Of a stretch of 64,000 nucleotides of DNA, positions 31,067-42,717 are shown piece after piece; positions within the stretch are counted from its first letter, which is position 1; the number at the start of each line of letters is the position of its first letter. The position numbers and the translations under genes were made by a program. The DNA comes from Choristoneura fumiferana. Taxonomy: Eukaryota > Arthropoda > Insecta > Lepidoptera > Tortricidae. The stretch spans positions 17,326,476 through 17,390,475 of the forward strand of contig NC_133492.1 in assembly GCF_025370935.1 (NCBI RefSeq), written 5' to 3'. The notes under the pieces are model-generated. The model made no database searches. It was not told the DNA's origin and saw nothing but the letters and a program-made list of their open reading frames with translations.

Positions 31067-34000
31067 AAGTATAATTCCAAAGAAAGCTGATTTACTCTAT
31101 TTAATAAATAAGTTTAATTTAAAAATTATAGCCTTGCAAGAAACTTGGTTAAAGCCTTCATCCAATTTCAGGATATCAGGATTTTCTTGTATAAGAGAGG
31201 ACCGCTCTGATGGATATGCCGGTGTTGCTTTGCTTGTAAAGCATGGCATTCCTTATTCACATATTCCTCTTCCTGCTCATAACAATGATATATCTATAAT
31301 TGCTGTCTCCGTTAATAATATCTGTTTTGTCTCATTATATATCCCTCACCCTTCTTCAACTATTTATAATGAAGTAAATGACATATTGTTACTGCTTCCG
31401 AAGCCTCTTATTCTTCTTGGAGATTTGAATGCCCAACATCAATCTTGGGGTAGTTCCACCACCAATTCCTATGGTAATCTAGTCATTGATATGATGGACT
31501 CCCATAATCTTTGTATCCTAAATGATGGTTCTCCCACCCGACGAACTGCACCTGGAGAGGGAATAAGTTGCCCAGATGTTTCTATTTGTAGTCCAAATTT
31601 ATTTTCTTCTTTATCCTGGAAGGTCTCTCCTCTTTCATTCGGAAGTGATCATTTCACTATTCTTCTGTCATTTCCGTTTAATAACTCTCCTACTCAAAAG
31701 AGCCTCCTCGTTTAAAGTACAATTTGAGTAACGCTAACTGGGACACATTCAAGGAACATCTTGATCAAAAAATTTCCTCTCTTCCTTCAATCGAACACAG
31801 CGACGAAGCCACATGTGCAGCCGCTCTGGCAAAGATAATGGTCGAGACTGCTGATAATGTTTTTCCAGTGAAAAAAGTAGGAGGAAACAACATTCCTTCT
31901 CCTCCATGGTGGGATTCGGAATGTACTGCAGCGGCCAAGAGGCGAAAGGAGGCTGAACTTGCTTACAGAGAATCTAGCACCAATGAAAACTTTGATTTTG
32001 TTTTGGAGGAAATAGACAAGACAAAAAAGCTTTTTAAAAAAAAGAAGTTTGAAGGTTGGAGAAACTTTTGCTTATCTGTATCTCCTAATACAAACCCTTC
32101 TGTGGTTTGGAATAATATTAAAAGATTTCGATCTGCTTTTAAAGAAGACTGTTCCTCCAACCTTCCTTCTACATTAGCAAATGATTTTCTGGATAAACTC
32201 GCTCCACCCACTGTTCCTGAGTTTATTCCTTTACCTCCAGTGCTGGACCTGAGCGGGCTTAATGGTCCATTCACACTACCAGAACTCAAAGGAGTCATTT
32301 CTAAAACTAAAGATTCAGCTCCTGGACCAGATGGTATACCATATTCATTCTTTACCCATCTAAATGATATTCCTCTTCTATACTTCCTAAAACTAATTAA
32401 CAAAATATTGATATCTGGCGAGATTCCCGAGGCTTGGAAATGTCAAGATGTTTTACCTTTCCTGAAACCAAAGAAGGAACCTTTTGATGTGTCTTCTTAT
32501 CGGCCTGTAGCTCTGTCCACTGTCCTAATGAAACTTACGGAACATCTGGTCAAAAATCGCCTAGAGTGGTTTATTGAAACTAACAATATACTTAGCCAAA
32601 ATCAATTTGGTTTTAGGCGTGGCAGAGGTACCATTGATAATATAGCTGTTCTTATCACGGACATTAGACAAGCATTTTCCGATGGCAATACTTTGATTGC
32701 AGCATTTATGGACATTTCAGCAGCGTACGATAATGTCATTATTTCTCGCCTCCATAAAAAACTTCAAAATCTTAAAGTACCACTTTTGCTTTCCAATTTT
32801 ATCATAAATATGCTGTCAGGAAGGTGTATTAATCTTACCGTAGATGGCACTAAGAAATCTAGGCTTTTGTGGAGAGGGTTACCTCAAGGCTCGGTTTTAA
32901 GCCCGCTACTCTACAACATATACAGCCATGACCTAGAAGATACTTTAGGTACAGAGGTTAAAGTTCTGCAATATGCCGATGACTTGCTTGTATATTGCTC
33001 ACACCGAAATTCTGAAATGGCTTCAGTTTGCTTAACTGAATCCCTTAATCACCTGAAAAACTGGCTGGATGACAATGGCCTTGAGATTTCCCACTCTAAG
33101 AGCGTCGTGGTTCCTTTGCCAGGACAAGGGTACCGCCTGTGGTTTCTGTCAATTTTGATGGCCACCCCATTCCAACGAAAAGCTTTACACGTTTCCTTGG
33201 TGTTGTGTTGGATTTTAAACTTACTGGTGTTCCCCACTGCGACTATACTGTAACTAAGTGCGAACGACTTCTAAACATGATACGATGTCTTTCAGGTGTC
33301 TGGTGGGGTGCTCATCCATTTTCGCTTAGACTCTATACAACGCTTTGATTAGAAGTAGCATCGATTATGGCACATTCTTATTAATCCCGGGTCAAGTTAA
33401 TGGCTTTAAACGTTTAGATGCTGTCCAGTCCAAAGCTCTACGCCTGATCTGTGGTGCAATGAAATCAAGCCCTATAAATTGCCTACAAGTCGAATGTGTG
33501 GAACCACCTTTACATTTAAGACGTCAATATTTGTCAGATAAGTTTTTATTTCGCTGCTTTCAAAATTCCAATCATCCCCTACGATCAAGCCTTCCACTAT
33601 TAAATAACTCTTTGACATCATCTAGTTATTGGTCGCATAAAATAACTCCGTGCCTTGTGAAAAGCTACCAAAGGTACAGGTCCCTACAATCTCCAACCTA
33701 TCACTATCCTGAATATCCCCTTTTCTGTGATAATTTCTCTGCTCTTACTTTATCTCCTGATGTTCATCTCAATTTAGGAGTAACCAAAAATGATATGGAC
33801 CCTAACGTTAATTTAATTCTATTAAAGACGATCGGTGGCATAGCTGGCATCATATATACTCTGATTCTTCCAAACATGCGTCTTTTGGCCATGTGGGGGT
33901 TGGGGTGTACCATGCTCAATACAAAATTAGTCAGAAAATTAAACTCCCTCCTGAAACGTCAGTATTTACGGGAGAATGCTTTGGATTACTTAAAGCCGTG

Positions 34001-34648
34001 GAATATATCTTACTTGCCAAACTCAGAAAAACTTTGATTGTAACTGATTCAAAAAGCGCTCTTCAAGCTCTTAGTAAATTCCCATTTAACTGCAAAGTAA
34101 TATTCCCTGTCATTATCAAATTAAGAACTCTCCTTGCCAATTGTTCTGATTTGGGGTACTCAGTGTCTTTTGGTTGGGTTCCAAGTCACTGTGATATTTC
34201 TGGTAATGTAATTGCTGATCGGCTAGCCAATGAAGCTGTTAAAGATGGTGATCTTTTTCCATATAAGAATTACAGTCATGATCTGGCCGCTCTCGCTGGT
34301 TCATCTCTTAGAGAGAGCTGGAGAGAGAAGTGGATTGAAAGTTGCCAGATCAAGGGCAAATATTATTATTCTATTCAACCTAGCATTCCGTGTAAACCTT
34401 GGTTTGGCAAATTTAAATTTGGTAAGAGAGCTACCTGCTGCCTTATCCGTATGAGACTGGGTCATGTTTGTACTCCCGCCAGCCTTGCTAAATTTAAACT
34501 GATCGAGTCTGATGTTTGTGAGTGTGGCTTGGGCATTGCAGACACTAATCATATATTTCTCTCATGTCCTCTCCATGACAACTCCTCCTTTATGAACAGC
34601 TTACATCCTACAAGGTCCCATTACCTACATCCATCTCTGTCCTTTTAG
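31029..34648 (+). pseudogene. Retrotransposon ORF2 (endonuclease, reverse transcriptase, RNase H) with frameshifts
   Basis: Frame 1 (31029-31690): APE-type endonuclease with LQWNCRSI, LQETWL, GDLNAQHQSW and SDHF. A shift near 31690 leads to the reverse transcriptase (to about 33130): APGPDGIPYSFF, QFGFRRGRGTIDNI, FMDISAAYDNV, GLPQGSVLSPLLYNIY, YADDLLVY. Further 1-2 nt shifts occur near 33130, 33335 and 33855. The last frame holds RNase H with its acidic residues still visible (Asp after YT, GECFGLLKAVEY, VTDSKSAL, WVPSHCDISGNVIADRLANEA) and a C-terminal CECG..H..C zinc motif. Catalytic residues look intact, but as read the ORF cannot give one protein. All breaks are tiny indels, so sequencing error is as likely as decay. 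Confidence 0.9.
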
Positions 34649-34916
34649 CCTCTAATGACATAACTATATATAACTTATTGAACATATTTATAAATAATAA
34701 TGATATTAAAATTTAAATATGTATTCCTCATCTCACGAAATTTAATTTATCATGTGTACCTATGTAAAATACTTATCTTTATTTCTTCCGTCTTAATCCC
34801 ATGTAATCTTCTCCTGTTGAATTCCGTTTTCCGTATTCCAAATTCCCGTATTTTCTATTGATTTCGTTTCCTTACCTTTACGCGTCTGTGGCGGATGCGC
34901 AAGCCGCGCGAGCCAG

Positions 34917-34960
<44 letters not shown>

Positions 34961-34963
<3 letters not shown>

Positions 34964-35213
34964 GCGTTTAAAAAAAAAAGTGTACCTACCCTTTTTTTTA
35001 TTTTGGAAAGAATATGGTTTGTCCTACTCGGAATCAAGAGCACAATCGATTCCGATCGCTTAAAAAAATGTCCTCATTTTGAGATACAAAATTTTATAAG
35101 TCAGTTTTATCAGGAATCGATTGTGCTCTTGATTTTGAGTAGGAAAAACCATATTTTTCCAAAATTAAAAAAAAAAAGGAAAGGGTAGGTAAACTTTTGT
35201 TTTAAAAACGCCC
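34961..35213. mobile_element. Hairpin MITE interrupted by the retrotransposon
   Basis: GGGCGTTTAAAAAAAA, GTGTACCTACCC, ATCAAGAGCACAATCGATTC at the left are mirrored by GAATCGATTGTGCTCTTGAT, GGGTAGGTAAAC and TAAAAACGCCC at the right. The element's outer left end (GGGGCGTTG) lies before the retrotransposon at 29252, so the LINE landed at the extreme end of this MITE. A partial copy is at 6290-6405. Confidence 0.75.
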
Positions 35214-35929
35214 TTGACAATATTTACTACTACAGTGGTATGTATAACTCGGTTAAATCGTGATGGGACATGGATAGTTAAGTAACAATAAAATAACAAT
35301 CTAATCTTATCATCATCATCATCTCGGCCATTATACACATCCCACTCCAGGACAGTATGGATTGGGAGCTCCACACACTCTATTGAACTTTTTCGTATAC
35401 CTATACCGCGGCAGAAAAAAAAAGTGCCTGACCGCGGTAATTCGCTGGCAGCGCTTACATAGTACTTATTATGAATTAGTGAATAAATCTTGACCTGATC
35501 TTAAGTTTTTGACCTTGTAACTAAATAGTGTTACTTAGTATGAATTATAACGGGCATTTTTAGTGTAAAAAAACATTAAACACAGCGGCTGTGAGCGCTT
35601 TATTAAAGTCGGCTTTTGTGAAGTGTGTGTAGTGTGTGTCGGAGGTTGTGGATCATAAATTGTTATTAGTCTTAATGCTGCACAAAAAAATAAACCACGG
35701 TCTTAGAGAAACAATTATTATACTATCGAAGGTTTTATAAAATAACACTAATTAAAATCGCAAATTAATGAGTAGAAACATTAAAAACAACATAGGGTCA
35801 CTCGCGTTGCCCTTAGCAACTGACGGCCGTCATCTTGGCAGCCTAGCAACCAAAAACGCTGAATGAAACACGTTTCTTGTATGACGACCCCCTTTAATTT
35901 TTTACTTTATTTTATTTTTAGTATTTGTT
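35214..35929. other. No recognised gene
   Basis: Contains a partial SINE 3' end around 35325-35395 (CACACACTCTATTGAACT type) and AT-rich DNA. Confidence 0.35.
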
Positions 35930-36095
35930 TGTTGTAACATACATAATCTGTGAAAATTTCAAGTGCTAGCTATTACGGCTCCAGAGATAGATCCCTGTGA
36001 CAGACGGACGGACAGAACAGACAGATAGAACACAGACAGCGGAGTCTCACTAATAGGGATCCGTTGACACCCCTTTGGGTACGGAACCCTAAAAA
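35930..36095 (-). repeat. Dispersed repeat, GGAACCCTA..GACGGACGGACAG family
   Basis: Reverse complement of the block at 12300-12460; ends GGGTACGGAACCCTAAAAAA. Confidence 0.65.
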
Positions 36096-37291
36096 ACAGC
36101 CCTAATGTAGTCAAAAGAGATAAAGGCCAGAAAGAGCAACAAATGTAGATTAAATGACTGTAGGCGAATTAGAGCTATGCAACCGGCATAGTACTTATCG
36201 TGTCTTGGCAAGAGTTGCTATTTATTTATATGAGTTTGCGGAAAGAATCTTCTGCACTTGTCCATATGTAACGTTGCCTTATCTCTAAAACGCGTGTGCC
36301 GAGTTTTAGCCCGAGTGAACCTCGATCGCCCCATGCAGGACTAAAGTTAAAACACAACGCAAATACAGTCTCGAATTAGTGATAGAGCATTAGATGCAAA
36401 TTACTACAGTTAATGTCACACATTCATACAAAGAATCAACCATACAAGAGTGGCGTGGTGTGACCGCGTCGTAACAACTTCTTTAAATAACCTTTTACAT
36501 ACCTATCGCATCTCAAATCACGCAACGCATTCGTGTTTTAAGTTTCGACTTGTCGAGCCTATATAGTCATTGAAAACAGTGGTACTGTTCAAGCCCCACA
36601 GTAACCAACGCCTAATGCCCCAAAGAGCGCGAATCGTGGCATTCTTTGGCTCGCTCTATCCTAAAAGGGAAACAGATCAGAAGTACATGTATGTAACGAA
36701 TCTATGAAGTTGGGTACATTTAGTGACGAGTATCTGTAAACGTCTGTTAATAATGCCGTTCTTTTGCGAGAATGACACATTTTATGTCGCAAACTAGTTT
36801 TCTCAAATATTATTACACCCCGCTCCCGCTACAGTCGGCAATGTCGTTGAATGTTCTGGAATATTATAAAACATCGGGTAGAACTCTATCAATACGAATC
36901 GTAATACGGTCAATATAGTCAAGCACCGAGATCGTACGGGCACTACTAGATTTAGTTTACGGTCTTAGTAGACGAGGTCTAATTGCTGTCAAGTGTCCCG
37001 TATATTTATTTATTATCACATACGTGATACGTATTAAAACTCTTGCGATTCTTATCAATGATTAGCGTGTATCGAACGCTAAATTAATTTATAGTTTTCT
37101 CTGCTCCATCGTAATCAATTAGGAATGAAAAAAAAAAAAATGAAAAATGTTTATCCACTAAAACAACATTGTTACATAATGAAGGGTTGGGACTTCCTAT
37201 TAAGTAAACATCATACTGTATCAGGAAGCCCTGCTCCTCCATATCACAAGTTGTGGTTATAAAACAAAAACAAAAGAACAAAAGAAAGAAA
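36096..37291. other. Apparently low-repeat DNA without a recognised gene
   Basis: One of the longer stretches where I see none of the recurring repeat blocks. No exon-like frame with splice sites was recognised. It could hold regulatory or intronic DNA. Confidence 0.3.
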
Positions 37292-38285
37292 ATGTTATTT
37301 GTGCAACAAGAGAGCAAAGTTGTTTTTTGTTGCGACTGTTGATTTTGAATCCCGAGTAAGCGAAGGATTCTATAATTGAATCACGAGCGTTAGCGAGTGA
37401 TTCTAGGTTAGAATCCTGAGATCAGCAAGGGATTGAAATACACGAGATGCAAAAAAACTTGGTCTCGTGTACACATACAATTTTTCACCTCAGCAGCGAG
37501 AACAATAATTTAAATGTAACATAAGAATAAACCACATACAAACACATTACAAAACAAATACATTTTTTAAAATAAGAATCCGATTATTATCAAATATAAT
37601 AATTACATTACAAACCATAAAAAGAGTCGCAGTAGCTACAATACTAATCGCATACTCATAACATGCAATCTTAACTTCTTGTACTAATGTCACACTTATT
37701 TTTTAATACGCAAAAAGCCTCATCTCGGGGTAATTGAAAAGGTTGAACATTAAACCTTTAAATATGACTTTTATAAGATTTCTCTTATTAACATAAATAG
37801 ATTTTGTTAAAAAATCGTTCAATTTAACAAATAATAATTACTGTAGAGGCAGTATACGGAATTCTTTTATAAAAAAAACAAGAGAAGCGGCTTTCGTGCA
37901 ACGAGGGTTGCATACTTTAATTTAAAAGATCGGGAAAATTTACATTTTGGAAATATTTCGATATAATTTTAATACCAAACATTTAATTTAAGTTTTTAAA
38001 TCGACAAATTTGATCCTATCTCTTGCTTTTTTTGAGTGAAGTGAAATGACAGATTCAAAGTAAAGTTCAAATATTTNTTTTTTCGTGTTGAAGTGAAATC
38101 AGTGACAGATCAAAGTAAAGTTCAAATCCTCTTTGGTTCAAATATTTGGAATTCAGTGAGTAGCCAACACTGTACCCATTAAAAAAAAATTTAAAAAGTT
38201 ACTTTGTCTCACGGAGTGAGCAAAATACGATTTTGCTCACTGATTTCTCATAGCAAACCTGCCTGTTTGAGGTGCTGAGGTGAAA
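37292..38285 (+). repeat. Dispersed repeat, GTGCAACAAGAG family, copy 2 (interrupted)
   Basis: Same block order as 25385-25910, plus an insertion around 37590-37900. TTTTTTCGTGTTGAAGTG and AAAGTTCAAATATTT are duplicated around the single N at 38077, so this spot may be a local mis-join. Confidence 0.7.
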
Positions 38286-38559
38286 AAATATTTTCAAGGG
38301 TTTGTAGTCGGTTCCATTTTTTGTATTTTTTTATTTTTTTGGAGTCGGTTTTACTTTTTTGTTATGATGCTTATAATTAGTTTTCGTTCATATTCAATGT
38401 AACAAAATAAAATCAAATTAATTTTAAGAACATTTTATTTTAAACAAACCTAATTATAAGCATCGTATCGTAATGGCTGCTCCCATTATAGTTACAAAGT
38501 AGCGTTTTGATCTGTAGTGCGCTTGTAAATTAAAACGAAACTACGTTTGTATTGCAGAA

Positions 38560-38650
38560 GACTATTCGAAGTTCGTATCGTAGCGCTGGCGCTGATATTA
38601 TTTAATACGATACCTACGATACAAACTTCGATTTTCGAATTTTGTAGTAA
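38560..38650. mobile_element. Degenerate hairpin MITE
   Basis: ATTCGAAGTTCGTATCGTAG pairs with CTACGATACAAACTTCG-type sequence around ATATTATTTAATACG. Core of the CGAAACTCGAAGTTCG family with lost ends. Confidence 0.55.
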
Positions 38651-38849
38651 AAATGACTGTCAAATTTTTCTTGCAATTTACGAGTAACGTCAAAGCAGTC
38701 GCGACACTTTTTTTGGGTACTTTTAACTTGATGCATGTGTATTTAGATAAAAAATTGCGTAAATATATAAGTATTTTTGAAAATAGGGAATCGTTTAGAT
38801 TTTAATGCACGTGACTATACTATACTTGACTATGCTTATAAAATTTGAG

Positions 38850-39659
38850 GGTTGCCCTCGATTTCCCTAGAATCCCATCATCAGATCCTGACATGGTGAC
38901 AATGGGACCACCTCGAAAGTATGTATATTGTATATTCTTTAGAAAGAAAAAATAATTAGTTATCGCGTAAGAAACATACAAAAAACATGCAGACGAATTG
39001 AGAGCCTCCTCCTTTTTTGAAGTCGGTTGATAAAATATTGAGGGATATATTAGTATAATAGGGTTCAAATTGAGGTCACCAACTATAACCACTACGCCAT
39101 TGAGAGTGCCAATCACTTGCTCCACTGTTTCAAACCAGCGCATATAAATTGTCTCTAGCATTAGGGGGAATATAATAGGAAACTTGGTCCAAGGTAAATG
39201 AATCCCACAAGTCCTCTCCCTCGGATGTCTTCTGATTTCCACGGACTGTCTTCTGACGGGCAGGCATCGCTCATACACATTTGGTGGGACTCCAATTTTA
39301 AGAGATTTATACTGACCCTTAAGCTCTTCGACTGAGAAGGTGCTTTCTGGGCTCTGAGTTTGTAGATACGCGGGCTCTGTATCTGCTCCGGAGACCATAT
39401 TCCATAAGTAAATATGCTTACGGTATTCCACCGCCTTGAGGAACGTCAGGTCTGAACCAGCAGAGCAGCGAACAGATGCAAAACGTCCCTTTCGGTGGCG
39501 AACTGTCTGGTACCTCCTACGCTCGTCGCCTTCCCCTTCGATCGAGCCCGTGTTGCCCGAGCCATTATCTCGGAACTGGTCATAGAGCCCGCGATTCAAC
39601 AACGCTGCTAAGTTACAGTTCAAATGCTGTCCGTCTGTACCGGCCCTTATAGCAACCAA
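38850..39659 (-). pseudogene. LINE-like fragment: ORF1-type segment joined to endonuclease remnant
   Basis: A 279-codon minus frame. Its N-terminal half (RRRYQTVRHRKGRFASV, SAGSDLTFLKAVEYRKHIYL, VSGADTEPAYLQTQSPESTF, SLKIGVPPNVYERCLP) looks like a C-terminal domain of an ORF1/gag-type protein. The second half contains VVVIVGDLNLN, the GDxN motif of LINE endonucleases, and then runs into an unrelated repeat (KKEEALNSSACFLYV). It is therefore a chimaera from truncation or deletion, not a gene. The first half is duplicated at 40225-40573. Confidence 0.55.
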
Positions 39660-40224
39660 TAAGAAAAGTTTGAAAAGTTTGTCTGTATGTACTCTCTGCA
39701 GGAGTTTATGGAACAGGAACTATCAAATTTATGGAATATTAAATAATAAATACCGGGTTGTAATACGAGTAAATAATAAAACGTAGATCGTACTCGTCAA
39801 ACTGAACAATATCAGTTCAGTGACTTTAAAAAATTAAACAATGGAGTCCTTAGATTTTCCCTTTCTCATACCAAATAAATACTGTTAATGTACAGCCATC
39901 CTAGAACCCAGCCTGACGTCGCCTGTGCCGCTACAAACATGAAACCTTTCCGTTTAGATTGCTGCTTCGAATAAACTTTAAAGTCTTAAACTTAATAAAA
40001 AATAGCCAATTGTTTGGCGCACAATCTCATTTCTAAAACGTAGGGACATGTGCCAGACTTTGGTACCATGAAAGGGATCAGCAAACGTAATTGTTTTATG
40101 TTATTTGTTTACATTTTAATGACACTGAGTTGTAGATATAATTTAGAAATTTTCACGTATATTAAAATATGGGAGCAAATACCGTATAAAATATTGTGAT
40201 TATGGTTTTGGTGGGTTTTTCGAA

Positions 40225-40573
40225 GATCGTACACATTTGGTAGGACTCCAATTTTATGAGATTTATACTGACCCTTAAGCTCTTCGACTGAGAAGGTGCT
40301 TTCTGGGCTCTAAGTTTGTAGGTACGCAGGCACTGTATCTGCTCCGGAAACTATATTCCATAAGTAAATATGCTTACGGCATTCCACCGCCTTGAGGAAC
40401 GTCAGGTCTGACCCAGCAGAGCAGCAAACAGATGCAAAACGTCCCTTACGGTACCGAACTGTCTGGTACCTCCTCCGCTCGTCACCTTCCCCTTCGATCG
40501 AGTCCGTGTTACCCGAGCCATTATCTCGGAACTGGTCATAGAGCTCGCAATTCAACAACGCAGCATCCCGCAC
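40225..40573 (-). pseudogene. Second copy of the LINE-like ORF1 segment
   Basis: Nearly identical to 39290-39610 (RRRYQTVRYRKGRFASV, LTFLKAVECRKHIYL), about 95% by eye. A stop lies where the other copy reads Gln-Ser-Pro-Glu. Same strand, 940 bp apart. Confidence 0.6.
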
Positions 40574-41040
40574 CTTCTCCCGTGTGATTTCGGATAGTCA
40601 CAAACACCGCGAAGCACGACTGAATTTTGATAGCAAGCATTATGTTTACGTAATGAATGACTAATGGTATCAGACTTTAAGCAAACTAAATAATATGGTA
40701 ACTTCATTATTTTGTCGAAAGTATGAACACGGAATAAGTAATAGTAGGTAATAGTACCTACAGATGTTTTACTCCTTAACAAATACGACGTTTATGGACT
40801 CAAGAATTACTTTATGCTTTCCTGTCTATTACATTTCTATTCATACGGACAGGAGGGAGGCAGGGGCGCAGCACGTGTCGTGTAGGGTTGTCTGTCACGC
40901 TAAGTATACGTCATGATACGTGATACGTCATGTATGTCTTGTCTTTCTTCTATTGTTATGTTAATTATGATGTTTTTATGGCGTTAAATAAATGTATTTT
41001 CTTTCTTTCTTTATTTATATTGACGATTGCCCTCAGAAAT
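40574..41040. other. No recognised gene
   Basis: AT-rich with a (TTTC)n run near 41003-41018. Lies downstream of the P450 fragment on the minus strand. Confidence 0.3.
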
Positions 41041-41043
41041 GTT

Positions 41044-41180
41044 CTAACTGTCCAGATGTTGCTTCAGGCGCACGTTCAGAACGGCTCTGGACTGAAATCT
41101 CACCTCAAGGGCGCCAGCGCAACCCCCCTGGTACTTATAAGAAGAGCAAGGTTCGACAAGTGACAGAAAAGTTCTATAAG
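41044..41180 (-). pseudogene. Probable C-terminal piece of the adjacent P450
   Basis: Directly after the P450 exon, in the same frame as its last codons but beyond a TAA, the minus strand reads RTFLSLV, then SSYKYQGGCAGALEVRFQ, SRAVLNVRLKQH and a TAG at 41044-41046. The position, length and the closing beta-strand pattern fit a P450 C-terminus (after the heme loop). The expected short helix start (xRFAxxE) is missing, as if a deletion had joined the first bases of the intron to the inside of exon 2. Identification is by pattern only. A plus-strand frame over the same bases (ending KVRQVTEKFYK) is the alternative reading. Confidence 0.4.
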
Positions 41181-41195
41181 TAAGGTCTTACTTAC

Positions 41196-42516
41196 CAATG
41201 CAAGCCCGTGGTCCGACTCCAAATGGTATATATGCAAGCTTAGCATCTGGTGTGAGGTTGTCCGGATTAAACCGCTCTGGACGAAAATCATCCGGTTCCG
41301 GGAAATACCGGGGGTCCCGGTGAAATGCGCAAGCTGACACTAAGATTCGTATTCCTGGGTCTAGTTGTCCCACGCCTGGGAGGTAGCAGGATCTTAAAAC
41401 TTTTCGATTGACGTTCCCTACTGGTGGAACCAATCGCATGCTTTCTTTGAGAGCCCACGTCAAGTAAGTCATTTCTTTGACTGCTTCATAGGTTATTACA
41501 CCGTTGTGTCGCGCCAGTGTTGCGAGCACTTCAGCCCGAGCGCGCTCCTGCGCCTGCTGGTGTTGCGCGAACATGTGCAGCGTGTAGCTGGTAGCAGAAG
41601 CAGATGTTTCAAATCCCGCCCCGAAGAACAGAAACGCCTGCGCCGCTAATAGCTTATCGTCCATTATCCACACGTCATCCGTTCTGTTTTCTTTAGCTTG
41701 CCGCTGTTTGATGCTTAACAATAGGTCCATGAAATCGTTCCGACCGCTGGGCTTGTAATCTCTTTCTACCTGAATACTGTTTACCAAATCAAAAATATCT
41801 TGCTCAATCCTTCCTAAGTATTTTATTCTCTTGCAAGTTCTAGGCAACATCTCTTTTAAGCTTATGACGAGAGAGTCTAAAATGTCTTTGCGAAATATTT
41901 TGGTGGCGAGTTGGTATAAAATATTGTCCTTGTTGTTTATGGAGTTTGCGTCGAGTCCGAAGCCGTAAGCGCAGACGAAGTCGACGGTATAGTGCGACAT
42001 GAGCTCACGCGCGTCGACGGGGACAGGGGCGAGGCCGGACACGCGCGCGCGCAGGCGCTCGGCCAGTTCTCTCACCAGGGGGAACACGGCTTTGAGGCGC
42101 GTGCGTGTGAAGGCTGGCGCCAGCACGTGCCGCAGCCAGCGCCAGTGCTCGCCCTCCAACGCCAGCATATTACGCCGCAGCGGCTCAACCTCGTCCGCAG
42201 GGAAATCATTTAATGCTCGGCTCGCGTAGTTGGCAAAGTCCGTGATAAATATATGTCTGATGAACGCGGGGTCTCGGATGAGAAGCTCACGGCGTGAGCC
42301 GCTGTCGAGGCCGACGGCAATAGCTCCTTCATGTTTCAGGTACATGCGCTCAGCATATTGAAAAAGGTTTTCTTGAAAGAAGTAGGACCACGCACGGCTC
42401 CCCAGTAAGGGCCAGGAGTGTTCGTACGGCAGACCGCGGCGCCGCCAGTACTGCCCCCGCGCATAACTGTACACCCACAGGGCTGCTAGCAAGAAAACAA
42501 CAATCACCAAGAGCAT
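41196..42516 (-). CDS. Cytochrome P450, large first exon, probable CYP3 clan
   Basis: 440 codons from ATG at 42516 (chosen over the ATG at 42561 because the hydrophobic anchor MLLVIVVFLLAALWVYSY then starts the protein). Membrane-anchored haem monooxygenase of the ER, a family that oxidises hormones, plant toxins and insecticides. Visible landmarks: RRRGLPYEHSWPLLGS, helix C HWRWLRHVLAPAF, helix I FLFFGAGFETS (the A/GGxET site), KESMR (ExxR), FRPERF, and the haem loop PFGVGPRACIG with the ligand Cys. It ends at CIG|GTAAGT, where CYP6-type genes commonly have an intron. About 50-60 residues after the haem loop are needed to complete it; see 41044-41180. No internal frame break. GC-rich third positions mark it as a host exon. 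Confidence 0.9.
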
Positions 42517-42717
42517 GGTAATACGAATGTTAAAAAAAATATATATATTGTTGTCTGTCACGAACAGAGGTGATATTACTACTAAATGGGTATCTTGACT
42601 AGAATGGTTAAAACACGATTGACTTCATAGGTCTGCAGTCTGCATAAAGAGTTGAGGTGACGCACACAACAAAATGCCGTAGAATGAATGGCAGTGGAAT
42701 TTTGTATGTACATATAC
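42517..42717 (-). promoter_or_regulatory. Presumed 5' flank of the P450
   Basis: About 200 bp between the P450 start and the next repeat. It should hold the 5' UTR and proximal promoter, but I can point to no definite TATA, initiator or response element. Confidence 0.25.

Larger units (their letters stand above)
29269..34960 (+). mobile_element. Full-length non-LTR retrotransposon with RNase H (I/LOA-like)
   Basis: A 5' UTR (29269-29485), ORF1, overlapping ORF2 (endonuclease, reverse transcriptase, RNase H, C-terminal zinc motif), about 270 bp of 3' UTR and a 44-nt poly-A (34917-34960). The sequence after the poly-A (TGGGCGTTTAAAAAAAAAA) resembles that just before the element (TGGGGCGTTGAAAAAAA), a likely target-site duplication. 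Three CCHC knuckles in ORF1 and RNase H in ORF2 point to the I/LOA side of the non-LTR tree rather than Jockey proper. It interrupts a hairpin MITE (see 34961-35213). Confidence 0.85.

Noticed and set aside
31963..32403. Minus-strand 146-codon frame
   Set aside because: Antisense to the reverse transcriptase of the full-length retrotransposon.
34895..35188. Lysine-rich 97-codon frame
   Set aside because: It is the translated poly-A tail of the retrotransposon plus MITE sequence.
41174..41195. A 22-nt GT..AG intron in the P450
   Set aside because: Far below the minimum spliceable length in insects and joining it would still lack the conserved xRFAxxE segment.
41992..42229. Plus-strand frames of 73 and 76 codons opposite the P450
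   Set aside because: They are antisense to the strongly conserved P450 exon and arise from its GC-rich codon positions.
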